This document shows, in pieces, positions 40,448-48,430 of a stretch of DNA of 49,597 bases. Under the pieces are notes generated by a model. It worked only from the letters and a program-made list of their open reading frames with translations, searched no databases and was not told where the DNA came from. Origin of the DNA: a virus; the IMG/VR virus record IMGVR_UViG_3300030380_001972, positions 4,178 through 53,774 of that record; one strand, given 5' to 3'. Each line of letters starts with the position of its first letter. Position 1 is the first letter of the stretch. The translations under genes were made by a program, and so were the position numbers.

Positions 40448-41350
40448 ATGGCAGAAGAAAAAGAAAAAATTGAAGAAAACGTAGAAATCGAAGTAGAAGA
40501 AGCCGAAGCTGAAGAAAACCAAGAAGAAGAAGTTATTGCTCAAGAGGCGGATACAGAACAACCTTCTTCTGATTCAGAACATGAAGAATATTCCGAAGGT
40601 GTTAAAAAACGCATTGATCGATTAACATATAAGATGCGTGAAGCGGAACGTCGTGAACAAGCGGCATTGGAATATGCTAAAAACATAAAAGATGAAAACG
40701 AAAAACTAACGAAAAATTACTCTGAAGCAGGTTCTGCGCTTGTTACTGAAACAAGCGGTCGTATAAAGAGTCAGCTTTCAGAGGCTAAACGTGCATTAAA
40801 ATTAGCTTATGAAGAAGGTGATTCTGAAGCTATGGCAGATGCTCAAGAGTTAGTTGCTAAATTAAGTGTTGAAAGTGATCGTCTTTCTAGGGAAGAAGCC
40901 CAATGGAAACAAAGACAAGAGGCAGGAATTGAAGCAGAAGTTGAAGACCCAAAACAGGCTCAATCCGCTATACAAAACAATACCCAAACCGCCGCGCCAG
41001 TTGATCCAAGAGCGCAAAAATGGGCTTCAGAAAACGAATGGTTTGGAAAAGATGAAGGAATGACCTTTACAGCATTCTCAATTCATCGTAAACTGATCGA
41101 AGAAGAGGGGTATAATCCCCAATCAGAAGATTACTATACAGAGATCAATTCTCGTATGCGAAAAGAGTTTCCCCATAAATTTGGGGAAGAAAAATCTGGA
41201 CAGCGGAAACCCGCCCAAACCGTTGCTCCTGCCAATCGAAGTTCTAAAACTGGGCGCAAGACAGTTCGTTTGACTCAAAGTCAAGTGGCTATCGCAAAGA
41301 AACTCGGTGTTCCACTTGAGGAATATGCGAAACACGTGAAGGAGGCTTAA
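40448..41350 (+). CDS. Capsid scaffolding protein
   Basis: 300 aa behind TAGGAG. The first 50 residues are almost entirely acidic, followed by helical and coiled-coil segments (about 55-165), a Gln/Pro linker and a basic C-terminal part that could bind the capsid protein, ending in a small helical domain (TQSQVAIAKKLGVPLEEYAK). Acidic, highly helical protein directly upstream of the capsid gene is the usual scaffold profile. No protease motif is visible. Confidence 0.85.
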   Translation: MAEEKEKIEENVEIEVEEAEAEENQEEEVIAQEADTEQPSSDSEHEEYSEGVKKRIDRLTYKMREAERREQAALEYAKNIKDENEKLTKNYSEAGSALVTETSGRIKSQLSEAKRALKLAYEEGDSEAMADAQELVAKLSVESDRLSREEAQWKQRQEAGIEAEVEDPKQAQSAIQNNTQTAAPVDPRAQKWASENEWFGKDEGMTFTAFSIHRKLIEEEGYNPQSEDYYTEINSRMRKEFPHKFGEEKSGQRKPAQTVAPANRSSKTGRKTVRLTQSQVAIAKKLGVPLEEYAKHVKEA

Positions 41351-41812
41351 ATGTCTGAAATTAACAAGAGAACTCCTCGCGCTTCTGAAACACGTTCGAA
41401 GACCGAACGCAGAAAACCGTGGCGACCAGCTTCATCCCTTGAAGCACCGCAACCTCCTGAAGGTTATACATTCAGGTGGGTGAGAACAGAGGTTCGTGGT
41501 CAAGAAGACCGAAAGAACGTTTCTGGTCGAATCCGAGAAGGATATGAACCTGTTCGTGCAGAGGATTATCCAGACTTTGATGCGCCTACTATTGAAGATG
41601 GTAAGCATGCAGGAGTCATCGGTGTAGGTGGGTTGATGCTAACTAAAGTGCCACAAGAGATAACTGAAAGCCGTGATGAATATTTTGCATCGCAAACTTC
41701 TGATCAAATGACAGCGGTGGACAATGATCTCATGAAGGAACAACATCCTTCTATGCCTATTTCGAAAGATAGGCAGTCTCGTGTAACCTTTGGTGGCCCT
41801 AACACTAAGTAG
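41351..41812 (+). CDS. Conserved head-region protein of unknown function
   Basis: 153 aa starting immediately after the scaffold stop, behind GGAGG. The N-terminal 30 residues are Arg/Lys-rich, then GYTFRWVRTEVRGQEDRKNV forms a compact domain; the C-terminus is acidic and polar. Proteins with this FRWVR...GYEPV layout recur in marine phage head clusters. Possibly a minor head or assembly protein; not proven. Confidence 0.75.
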   Translation: MSEINKRTPRASETRSKTERRKPWRPASSLEAPQPPEGYTFRWVRTEVRGQEDRKNVSGRIREGYEPVRAEDYPDFDAPTIEDGKHAGVIGVGGLMLTKVPQEITESRDEYFASQTSDQMTAVDNDLMKEQHPSMPISKDRQSRVTFGGPNTK

Positions 41813-41842
41813 GCCACATGATAAACCCGTAAGGAGTGGATA

Positions 41843-42409
41843 ATGGCAAATAAAGACGCCGCTTTTGGGCTAAAGCCCGTCCGTGCTTTGGGTGGTGTAG
41901 CGAACTTCACAACAAACGAGTACGATATTGCAAGTAACCACACTAATGCAATATTTCAGGGTTCACCTGTTATCGCTACTGCCGCTGGTGGCATCGATGT
42001 AGCCGCAGGTAGTTCTGATAAAATCGTAGGAGTTTTTCAAGGTTGTTCTTATACTGACCCAACTTCAGGAGAGCCTGTGTTCTCTAATTTCTATCCTGGA
42101 AGTATTGTTGCTTCAGATATTAAAGCACTCGTATATGATGATCCATATATCGTATACGAAATTCAGTGCGATGGTACGATGGCTGCAAACTCTGTGAACG
42201 CAAACGCAGATACGACTTCCACGGGTAGTGGTTCGACTACCACAGGACGGTCGATTGCAGAAATTTCCTCTACTGTAGGAACTGCTACGGCACAACTTCG
42301 GATTATCGGATACAGTAAAGATCCCGATAATAGTGATTCTGGCTCTGCCAATGGTAACGTGTACGTTTTAATTAACGAGCATGCCTATCGGCAGGGTGTA
42401 GGCGTATAA
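41843..42409 (+). CDS. Minor capsid/decoration-like protein
   Basis: 188 aa behind AAGGAG. The N-terminus MANKDAAFGLKPVR is a widely shared marine phage structural signature. The remainder is Thr/Ser/Gly-rich and beta-like, suitable for a surface decoration or capsid cement protein. It immediately precedes the major capsid gene. There is no transmembrane or catalytic feature. Confidence 0.75.
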   Translation: MANKDAAFGLKPVRALGGVANFTTNEYDIASNHTNAIFQGSPVIATAAGGIDVAAGSSDKIVGVFQGCSYTDPTSGEPVFSNFYPGSIVASDIKALVYDDPYIVYEIQCDGTMAANSVNANADTTSTGSGSTTTGRSIAEISSTVGTATAQLRIIGYSKDPDNSDSGSANGNVYVLINEHAYRQGVGV

Positions 42410-42422
42410 GGAGCTTTGAATA

Positions 42423-43331
42423 ATGGCAATCTCTAGAGCACAACTGGCTAAAGAGCTTGAGCCTGGACTCAACGCTCTCTTTGGCATGGAATATGGTCGT
42501 TACGAAAACGAACATGCGGAAATCTTTGAAACAGAGTCATCTGACCGAGCTTTTGAAGAAGAAGTAATGTTGACTGGTTTCGGTTCGGCACCAACTAAAA
42601 ATGAAGGTGGAGCGGTAAATTTTGATGACGCGCAAGAGTCATTTACTTCTCGCTACACCCACGAAACCATTGCTTTAGCTTTCGCAATTACTGAGGAAGC
42701 TATTGAGGATAACTTGTATGACCGTTTGGCTTCTCGTTATACTAAAGCACTGGCTCGTTCAATGGCGCATACCAAGCAAGTTAAAGCTGCAAGTGTGTTA
42801 AATAACGCATTTAACTCTAGCTTTACTGGTGGAGATGGTAAGGAGCTTTGTGCTACTGATCACCCACTTGACGGTGGCGGTACTTTTTCAAATGAGTTCT
42901 CTACAGCGGCTGATTTGAATGAAACTTCCCTTGAAGATGCTATGATTAGTATTTCTGGGTTTGTTGATGAACGAGGACTAAGAATCGCACTTCGTGGGAT
43001 GAAGTTAGTTATTCCACCTGCACTTCAATTTGTTGCAGAGCGTATCTTAGCTTCTACTTTGCGTTCAGCTTCTGCAGATAACGATATTAACGCACTGCGC
43101 AGTACAGGAATGTTGCCTAATGGGTATACCATTAACCATTTCTTAACTGATACAGATGCTTTCTTTATCAAGACAGACGCTCCTAATGGATTTAAGCACT
43201 TTGAACGTGCGCCAATCCGTACTGCAATGGAAGGTGACTTCGATACTGGAAATATGCGGTTTAAAGCCCGTGAGCGTTATAGCTTCGGATTTTCAGATCC
43301 GCGTTGTGTTTTTGGTTCTCCAGGAGCATAA
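42423..43331 (+). CDS. Major capsid protein
   Basis: 302 aa behind AAGGAG. Layout is that of an HK97-like shell protein: N-terminal helix with LEPGLNALFGMEY, E-loop-like region (about 35-75), a long spine helix (RLASRYTKALARSMAHTKQV), and C-terminal A-domain beta strands ending RYSFGFSDPRCVFGSPGA. Placement after the scaffold and before an intrinsic terminator is typical of the highly expressed capsid gene. Confidence 0.9.
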   Translation: MAISRAQLAKELEPGLNALFGMEYGRYENEHAEIFETESSDRAFEEEVMLTGFGSAPTKNEGGAVNFDDAQESFTSRYTHETIALAFAITEEAIEDNLYDRLASRYTKALARSMAHTKQVKAASVLNNAFNSSFTGGDGKELCATDHPLDGGGTFSNEFSTAADLNETSLEDAMISISGFVDERGLRIALRGMKLVIPPALQFVAERILASTLRSASADNDINALRSTGMLPNGYTINHFLTDTDAFFIKTDAPNGFKHFERAPIRTAMEGDFDTGNMRFKARERYSFGFSDPRCVFGSPGA

Positions 43332-43347
43332 ATCTAGTAAGACTTTT

Positions 43348-43377
43348 AAAAGGGCGGCTTTTCAGTCGCCCTTTTTT
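43348..43377 (+). terminator. Intrinsic terminator after the capsid gene
   Basis: AAAAGGGCGGC (43348-43358), loop TTTTCA, GTCGCCCTTTT (43365-43375) and a T run to 43377. It limits transcription past the capsid gene, as expected for a protein needed in hundreds of copies. Confidence 0.9.
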
Positions 43378-43444
43378 CGTTTATAGTAAATTTATCCTGA
43401 CAACTCCATCGGGGGGTTGACACTAGCCACGACAGGAGAAAACC

Positions 43445-43927
43445 ATGGCTAATACTACTTTTAACGGTCCAGTCCGTTCCGAAAACGGGTTTAAATCGAT
43501 TATTAAGAACGCCAATACTGGCTCTGTTACCAACGAAATGACTTTGTCTACCTACAGCACTTCAATTACAATCGCTGCAACTGGAACAGATCATAAAGAG
43601 TCATCTATTGGTATTCCGTCTAATTTCATTCCTATGGGCGTTGCCATCACAGTGACAAGTGCTGCGGCTAACAACGTAAACTTGGTTGACATTGGTACAG
43701 ATGCTGACACAGATGGCTTTGTAGATGGAATTTCTATTGCTATTAACGCAACAGGCTTTAAGGGTTTCTTCCCTTGTAACGGTGTGCTTGGTATGTCTGG
43801 TGGAACAACTACTGCGGCTACAGAGACTGCTGACGAAGTTGAAGTTGTAATTTCTGGCACAGCAGGTGCTGGTGGTGTTATTGCTCTGAAGTTCTTTGGT
43901 ATTGCTTCTGATTCACCAACTGTTTAA
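43445..43927 (+). CDS. Beta-rich structural protein
   Basis: 160 aa behind CAGGAG. N-terminus MANTTFNGPVRSENGF is recurrent among marine phage virion proteins. The rest alternates Thr/Ile/Val strands with Gly turns; a single Cys in the FFPCNG loop. Probably a decoration or minor head protein. No hydrophobic helix. Confidence 0.75.
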   Translation: MANTTFNGPVRSENGFKSIIKNANTGSVTNEMTLSTYSTSITIAATGTDHKESSIGIPSNFIPMGVAITVTSAAANNVNLVDIGTDADTDGFVDGISIAINATGFKGFFPCNGVLGMSGGTTTAATETADEVEVVISGTAGAGGVIALKFFGIASDSPTV

Positions 43928-43939
43928 TAGGAGACTCAG

Positions 43940-44215
43940 ATGGCTGGACCAATTTTTGCTAAAACAGCAACATCAACGGGCAGTCTATTTGGTGGGCGTA
44001 CTCGACTAAAATCGTTTGTTGTAAGAACAGCTGGGTCGGGTAGTCCTGCCGCAGTTTTTAAAGACGGTGGCGGTTCAGGAGAAACACTATTATCTATGAC
44101 GTTTTTAACGTCTGACGATACGCAAGTTACTATTCCTGAAAGCGGCATGATTTTTGAAACTGACTGTCATGTTACGTTAACTAACGTAGACTCTATTACT
44201 GCTTTCTTTGGATAG
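43940..44215 (+). CDS. Small beta-rich structural protein
   Basis: 91 aa behind TAGGAG. Composed of Gly, Thr and hydrophobic residues in strand-like alternation (KSFVVRTAGSGSPAAVFKDG), with the final DCHVTLTNVDSITAFFG strands. Widespread among marine phages as a short virion component of unknown exact place. Confidence 0.75.
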   Translation: MAGPIFAKTATSTGSLFGGRTRLKSFVVRTAGSGSPAAVFKDGGGSGETLLSMTFLTSDDTQVTIPESGMIFETDCHVTLTNVDSITAFFG

Positions 44216-44220
44216 TAGCT

Positions 44221-44520
44221 ATGGCAACGAAGAAAAAACGGAAGTCTAAACCAATAAAGACTTCTGTTAAATCAGGGAATTTTCGCTCTACTAAAAGTGG
44301 TGCGGGAATGACAGAAAAAGGTGTTCGGGCTTATCGTCGCGCAAATCCAGGAAGTAAACTTAAAACCGCTGTCACGGAAAAAAAGCCGTCGAAAGCTCGT
44401 TCAAAACGGCGTAAATCGTATTGTTCAAGATCTGCTGGACAAGCGAAAATGCACAATATTAACTGTCGTAAAACGCCCAAAAAACGTATCTGTGCGGCAA
44501 GAAGACGTTGGAAGTGTTAA
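44221..44520 (+). CDS. Very basic small protein with Cys
   Basis: 99 aa, Lys/Arg-dominated, with a GMTEKGVRAYRRANPGSKLK core that recurs in marine phages and a C-terminal stretch of Cys and Arg (YCSRSAGQAKMHNINC and AARRRWKC). Highly basic, probably nucleic-acid binding; perhaps a DNA-condensing virion component. First of a cluster of five basic small proteins. Confidence 0.7.
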   Translation: MATKKKRKSKPIKTSVKSGNFRSTKSGAGMTEKGVRAYRRANPGSKLKTAVTEKKPSKARSKRRKSYCSRSAGQAKMHNINCRKTPKKRICAARRRWKC

Positions 44521-44521
44521 A

Positions 44522-44680
44522 ATGAAAACTGCTGATCTTTTAAAAAGAATCGAAAAACACGAGCAGTCGTGTGATAAAAGATACGAACAAATACAAAAAC
44601 AGCTTGATCGTTTAGATTTAAAAATTTGGGGATTAGCTGTTTTAATTATATTCGCTCCATTTATACATAGAGTATTTTAA
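44522..44680 (+). CDS. 52-aa coiled-coil protein with C-terminal membrane helix
   Basis: ATG one base after the previous stop. An amphipathic coiled coil (LLKRIEKHEQSCDKRYEQIQ) precedes a hydrophobic C-terminal segment (LKIWGLAVLIIFAPFI). Small proteins of this layout in phages resemble hemolysin XhlA-like anchors; here the role is open. Its stop overlaps the next start (TAATG). Confidence 0.65.
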   Translation: MKTADLLKRIEKHEQSCDKRYEQIQKQLDRLDLKIWGLAVLIIFAPFIHRVF

Positions 44681-44835
44681 TGGCTATCGGTCGTAGTTCT
44701 ATGCGACAACAGGTTACAAAACCGCCACAAAAGAAAAAGTGGAGCAAGAAGCGAAAAGCTAAGATAAACTGTAAACGTCCTAAAGGGTTTAGTCAAAAAG
44801 CATATTGCGCTGGCAAAAAGAAGAGAAAGAAATGA
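44680..44835 (+). CDS. 51-aa Lys-rich protein with two Cys
   Basis: ATG at 44680 overlapping the previous stop; about a third of residues are Lys or Arg. The cysteines sit at INCKRPKG and AYCAGKKK. It overlaps the next small frame (ATGA). Possibly DNA-binding or structural; too short to assign. Confidence 0.55.
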   Translation: MAIGRSSMRQQVTKPPQKKKWSKKRKAKINCKRPKGFSQKAYCAGKKKRKK

Positions 44836-44960
44836 ATAAAAACAAAAAAGCAAAAGTTAAAAAAGTTATTAAAGGTTTAAAAAAAGCATCTAAGTTACAT
44901 GCAAAACAGGCTAAATCTTTAAGCACTTTAGTAAAAAATAAGAAGAAAAAGAAGGTATAA
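44832..44960 (+). CDS. 42-aa Lys-rich peptide
   Basis: ATG overlapping the previous stop (ATGA). Nearly half Lys, with a helical middle (KGLKKASKLHAKQAKSLST). It may be a genuine basic mini-protein or a chance frame in AAA-rich sequence, but the precise four-base coupling favours translation. Confidence 0.45.
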   Translation: MNKNKKAKVKKVIKGLKKASKLHAKQAKSLSTLVKNKKKKKV

Positions 44961-44975
44961 GAAGGAGCAATAGAA

Positions 44976-45251
44976 ATGCCTAAAGACGCTTGTTATCGTA
45001 AAGTTAAAGCTAGTTATAGTGTGTTTCCTAGTGCTTATGCCTCTGGTGCTATTGCAAAATGTCGAAAAGTTGGTGCTGCTAATTATGGAAAAAGTAAAAA
45101 GAAAAAATCTAAGGTAAGAAAAGCATCTACAGGCGGTTATGGGAAAACTATTGCTAGACAAGTAGCAAAACGTCCGTCAAATAATAAAAACGTAGCACGT
45201 GGTTGCGGTCTTGTAATGGAAGACAGAAGAAAAGAAACTCAATACAGTTAA
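44976..45251 (+). CDS. Basic conserved protein with KDACYRKVK motif
   Basis: 91 aa behind AAGGAG. The N-terminal pattern PKDACYRKVKASYSVFPSAY followed by ASGAIAKCRKVGAANYG is conserved across many phages and large DNA viruses; the C-terminus VARGCGLVMEDRRK is a second shared block. High Lys content. Probably a nucleic-acid-associated or virion protein; function unknown. Confidence 0.75.
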   Translation: MPKDACYRKVKASYSVFPSAYASGAIAKCRKVGAANYGKSKKKKSKVRKASTGGYGKTIARQVAKRPSNNKNVARGCGLVMEDRRKETQYS

Positions 45252-45261
45252 TGGGTCGAAT

Positions 45262-45552
45262 ATGGCTGTTAGAAAAACAAAAGCTGGTCTTGCTCTCAAA
45301 AGGTGGTTTAAAGAAGACTGGAAAGACGTTCGCACGGGGAAAAAATGTGGGCGTCGCAAAGGTGAAAAACGGGGTACTCCATATTGTCGCCCCAGTAAAA
45401 GGATTTCTTCAAAAACACCAAAAACAGCAAGTGAGTTGTCTACAAAAGAAAAAAGAAGTAGAATTAGACAAAAAGTAAAATTAGGTCAACCTACAAAAGG
45501 TAAACCACGTAATGTTAAACCACTAAGACGGAAGAAAAGGAAAAAGTCATGA
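45262..45552 (+). CDS. Basic conserved protein with ALKRWFKEDW motif (DUF5872-like)
   Basis: 96 aa. The core GLALKRWFKEDWKDVRTGKK, CGRR and PYCRPSKR follow a small conserved family (I recall it as DUF5872) found in phages and giant viruses. Lys/Arg-rich throughout. It overlaps the next start (ATGA). Function unknown; likely a virion or DNA-binding component. Confidence 0.7.
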   Translation: MAVRKTKAGLALKRWFKEDWKDVRTGKKCGRRKGEKRGTPYCRPSKRISSKTPKTASELSTKEKRSRIRQKVKLGQPTKGKPRNVKPLRRKKRKKS

Positions 45553-45854
45553 TGAAGAAAAAAGGTATGGCAAAAGGCGGCATGAGAGGCGGCGTCAAGA
45601 AAATGAAAAAAGGCGGTGCGGCTGGTGGAGCTCAAATTAATGTAGAAGAATTAAATCCAGGAAAAATGGTTGATGTTACCGCAATGGCTACTGGCGGTTA
45701 TATGGACGATAAAGCTGTATCTAGAATGATGGGTGGCGGTAGACCAAAAGGCATGGCTAAAGGCGGTGCAATGGGCGGTGTTAAAAAACGCTCTAAAGGT
45801 GGGTCAGCTGGCGGTCTTAATGCGGCTATAAAAAGAGTTAAGGCTAATAAGTAA
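45549..45854 (+). CDS. Gly/Lys-rich protein with an internal repeat
   Basis: 101 aa. A 20-residue unit occurs twice: GMAKGGMRGGVKKMKKGGAA near the N-terminus and GMAKGGAMGGVKKRSKGGSA near the C-terminus, separated by a short acidic linker. Basic, disordered, Met/Gly-rich. Last of the basic cluster. Such MAKGG repeats are frequent in marine phage head regions; role unknown. Confidence 0.65.
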   Translation: MMKKKGMAKGGMRGGVKKMKKGGAAGGAQINVEELNPGKMVDVTAMATGGYMDDKAVSRMMGGGRPKGMAKGGAMGGVKKRSKGGSAGGLNAAIKRVKANK

Positions 45855-45855
45855 A

Positions 45856-46533
45856 TTGCCTTATCTTCAAAGTAATATTACGCACTTTAAATGTTGGGTG
45901 CGTAGAGAGTATACCCATAACCATACAAAATATCATGGTGAGTTTTTACACGCCATGGCTATTGCAGTAACAACGATGCCTAGTCGTTGTTTAAGTTTTC
46001 AAGTGCTTTTTACAGGTTTTGAAGTTGATGATACAGATGAACCCAATGTTCACGGTGGCGCAATGTGGGCAAGAATGCCAATTACAGCATTAGTTGGTGA
46101 TACACCGTTCGATAAATGGCCCGAGCCGATGCCCGTTCATTTTGCTCAACCTTGGGATTGTATGTCACATACACATGCAGTTTATCGTTTAGATCGTGCA
46201 CACCCTTGTCCTTGGCTTGCTAAAATAGACGGTCAGTTTTTTCCTGCGAAATATTATTTTACAGTTGATTACACTGATAGCGAGGTAGCAGACGACCCAG
46301 CTCAGCATAAACAAAGTCATGTTTTAGAGCTTTTAGATGCAGGAAAATGGACGGGTAATATTGTAGCGTTGCCGAATAATAGAGTTCGTGTTACGCATCC
46401 AGCATGGTTTGCAACAGGGGAAGGTCCACCAGATTTTCGTCCGTCACAGCATACACACTATTCAAAATCTGATTTAGACTATACAATGGATGTAAATCAG
46501 ATTTTCGATAACTTATATGCGAAAGATGAGTGA
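45856..46533 (+). CDS. Conserved virion protein (VPYLQSNI-type)
   Basis: 225 aa with TTG start at 45856; homologues I remember begin at PYLQSNI, which supports it, though the ribosome binding site is weak. Rich in His, Trp and aromatic residues, with conserved segments FKCWVRREYTHNH, VHGGAMWARMPITAL and HKQSHVLELLDAGKWTG. No membrane segment. Very conserved in marine phages, probably a virion-associated protein, possibly metal-binding because of the clustered His; that is inference. Confidence 0.75.
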   Translation: MPYLQSNITHFKCWVRREYTHNHTKYHGEFLHAMAIAVTTMPSRCLSFQVLFTGFEVDDTDEPNVHGGAMWARMPITALVGDTPFDKWPEPMPVHFAQPWDCMSHTHAVYRLDRAHPCPWLAKIDGQFFPAKYYFTVDYTDSEVADDPAQHKQSHVLELLDAGKWTGNIVALPNNRVRVTHPAWFATGEGPPDFRPSQHTHYSKSDLDYTMDVNQIFDNLYAKDE

Positions 46534-47189
46534 TGGCTGTATCAAACTCAAAAAACTTCAATATTGACGTTTCTGACGCTATAGAAGAAGCCTATGAGCG
46601 TTGCGGTGTAGAAATCCGTACAGGTTATTCTTTAAAAACAGCCCGACGGTCTTTAAACCTCATGTTGGCTGAATGGGCAAATAGAGGCGTAAATCTATTT
46701 AGTTTAGAGCAAGTGACCACTACACTAACTAAAGGTACGGCTAATTATACGCTTGGTGCAGAAACTGTAGATATATTAGAAATGGTTTTACGTCGAAATA
46801 ATACAGATATTTCGATGACACGAATGTCAAGAGCTGATTATCTTCATTTACCAACTAAATCTACAGAAGGAAGACCGTCTCAGTTTTTTGTTGATCGTCA
46901 GGTTAATCCTGTATTATACTTATGGGCGACTCCAGAAAATTCTACAGATCAAATAATTTATTATCGTCTTGTGCGAATAGACGATGCAGATGATTATAAT
47001 AATGATTTTGATGTTCCTTTTAGGTTTTATCCGTGTTTAGTTTCTGGGTTAGCCTATTATCTTAGCATGAAAGTTTCTCCCGATCGTGTTGGTTTACTCA
47101 AAAGTGTGTACGATGAAGAATTTGCTAGAGCCGCAACAGAAGATAGGGATCGGACTAATTTACGTCTAGTTCCTAGGATCATTGCATAA
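46533..47189 (+). CDS. Head-tail adaptor (P22 gp4-like)
   Basis: 218 aa from ATG 46533 (GTG at 46530 is an alternative), overlapping the previous TGA. Helical N-terminal domain AIEEAYERCGVEIRTGYSL, then TARRSLNLMLAEWANRG, followed by strand-rich part and a C-terminal helix. This organisation is that of tail accessory or adaptor proteins that bind under the portal. It is coupled to the next gene (TAATG). Confidence 0.75.
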   Translation: MAVSNSKNFNIDVSDAIEEAYERCGVEIRTGYSLKTARRSLNLMLAEWANRGVNLFSLEQVTTTLTKGTANYTLGAETVDILEMVLRRNNTDISMTRMSRADYLHLPTKSTEGRPSQFFVDRQVNPVLYLWATPENSTDQIIYYRLVRIDDADDYNNDFDVPFRFYPCLVSGLAYYLSMKVSPDRVGLLKSVYDEEFARAATEDRDRTNLRLVPRIIA

Positions 47190-47767
47190 TGGCCTATACT
47201 TCTGGAAAACATGCAAAATTTATTTCTGATCGAAGTGGGTTCGCATATCCATACTCAGAAAGAATAAAAGAGTGGACTGGTGCGGTTGTCCATATGTCAG
47301 AATATGAGGCAAAACATCCTCAGCTAGAACCGAATGTTGTAGGTGACGATCCGCAAGCCTTGAAGGAAGCAAGACCTGATCGCACTGAAACTGCAGTAAT
47401 TCGTTTATTAAGACCTAACTGTTTTAAAAGTGGTGCAATAGGATCTGCGGTTATAACTATAACTGAACCCTCTCACGGTAGAAGTACGAATGATGCTGTT
47501 CGTTTTAGAAAAGTTGTAGGGTTTGATGGTTTTACGAAAACGACACTAGAGTTGTCTACTGGTTATGTGATAACTGTTCTTGATGAAAATACTTATACAA
47601 TTACAGTTACTGGAGAGTCTGCGACAGCTGGGGACATACGAGGTGGTGGTGCGCACGCAACTATTGATCAAGGAACAGCAACACCAAGTCCTTCACCAAC
47701 AATATCAAAATTTGATTCTACGAGTATAACACTCGATTCGGCAACTAAGACTTTTGACGAGGGTTAA
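47189..47767 (+). CDS. Tail-region structural protein
   Basis: 192 aa, ATG overlapping the previous stop. N-terminal SDRSGFAYPYSERIKEW and HMSEYEAKHPQLEP form a conserved helical/charged block; the C-terminus is Thr/Ser-rich and beta-like (VITVLDENTYTITVTGESAT). Located between two adaptors, so probably a tail or neck protein. Role unproven. Confidence 0.75.
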   Translation: MAYTSGKHAKFISDRSGFAYPYSERIKEWTGAVVHMSEYEAKHPQLEPNVVGDDPQALKEARPDRTETAVIRLLRPNCFKSGAIGSAVITITEPSHGRSTNDAVRFRKVVGFDGFTKTTLELSTGYVITVLDENTYTITVTGESATAGDIRGGGAHATIDQGTATPSPSPTISKFDSTSITLDSATKTFDEG

Positions 47768-48418
47768 ATGGCTAAACAGACAGTAGGAATTGGGTCAAGC
47801 GCAAATGACGGTACTGGCGATACCCTTCGTGCAGGTGCTGATAAGATAAACGATAATTTCAACGAAATTTACAATGCGTTGGGTAACGGTACTGCGCTGA
47901 CAGATATTATTGATACAAACGGTGTTATTGATGTTAGCTCTGGCGCGAATAAGATTGTTTTTTATTACAGTGCTCTTACTGATTTACCTAGTGCATCAAC
48001 TTATCACGGAGCGATTGCTCATGTTCACGCAACGGGTGGGTTATATTTTGCTCATGGTGGGGTTTGGATTAGATTGAACGATGAAACTACTGGGCCTGTT
48101 ACTAAGTACACGGCGGGTGTAAATGGCTCTAGTGCGTTTACTTTTACTGGTCCTGGAGCGACTTCTGGAGACAATCCAAATTTTACTTTTTATAAAGGCC
48201 ATACTTACCTAATAGACAATTCGTCTAACGTAGGAAGTCACCCTTTGCAGATTAGAACTTCTAATGGTGGGTCTGCATTTACAACAGGTGTTACAGAAAA
48301 TTATAATTCTACTTCTGGCTTAACGCAGTTTATTGTGCCGCACGAACCAAGTGATACTTCATTAGTGTATCAATGCACTAATCACAGTAGTATGGTTGGA
48401 AATATAACGATAGTATAA
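47768..48418 (+). CDS. Tail-fibre-like protein with cupredoxin-like C-terminal domain
   Basis: 216 aa. The N-terminus VGIGSSANDGTGDTLRAGAD followed by KINDNFNEIYNALG is a common attachment domain of phage tail fibres. The C-terminal 85 residues (about 130-216) are beta-rich and contain H158 in SHPLQIR and the set C203-x2-H206-x2-M209 in YQCTNHSSMVG, reminiscent of the type 1 copper ligands of plastocyanin-like folds. The distances are tighter than in plastocyanin, so copper binding is speculative. It is probably a fibre or tail-tip decoration. Confidence 0.7.
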   Translation: MAKQTVGIGSSANDGTGDTLRAGADKINDNFNEIYNALGNGTALTDIIDTNGVIDVSSGANKIVFYYSALTDLPSASTYHGAIAHVHATGGLYFAHGGVWIRLNDETTGPVTKYTAGVNGSSAFTFTGPGATSGDNPNFTFYKGHTYLIDNSSNVGSHPLQIRTSNGGSAFTTGVTENYNSTSGLTQFIVPHEPSDTSLVYQCTNHSSMVGNITIV

Positions 48419-48430
48419 CGGATAAATGAA

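Noticed and set aside
45660-45854. CRISPR-like or DNA-repeat array in the Gly/Lys-rich gene
   Set aside because: The repetition is an in-frame protein repeat (MAKGG units) with only two copies, not spaced DNA repeats.
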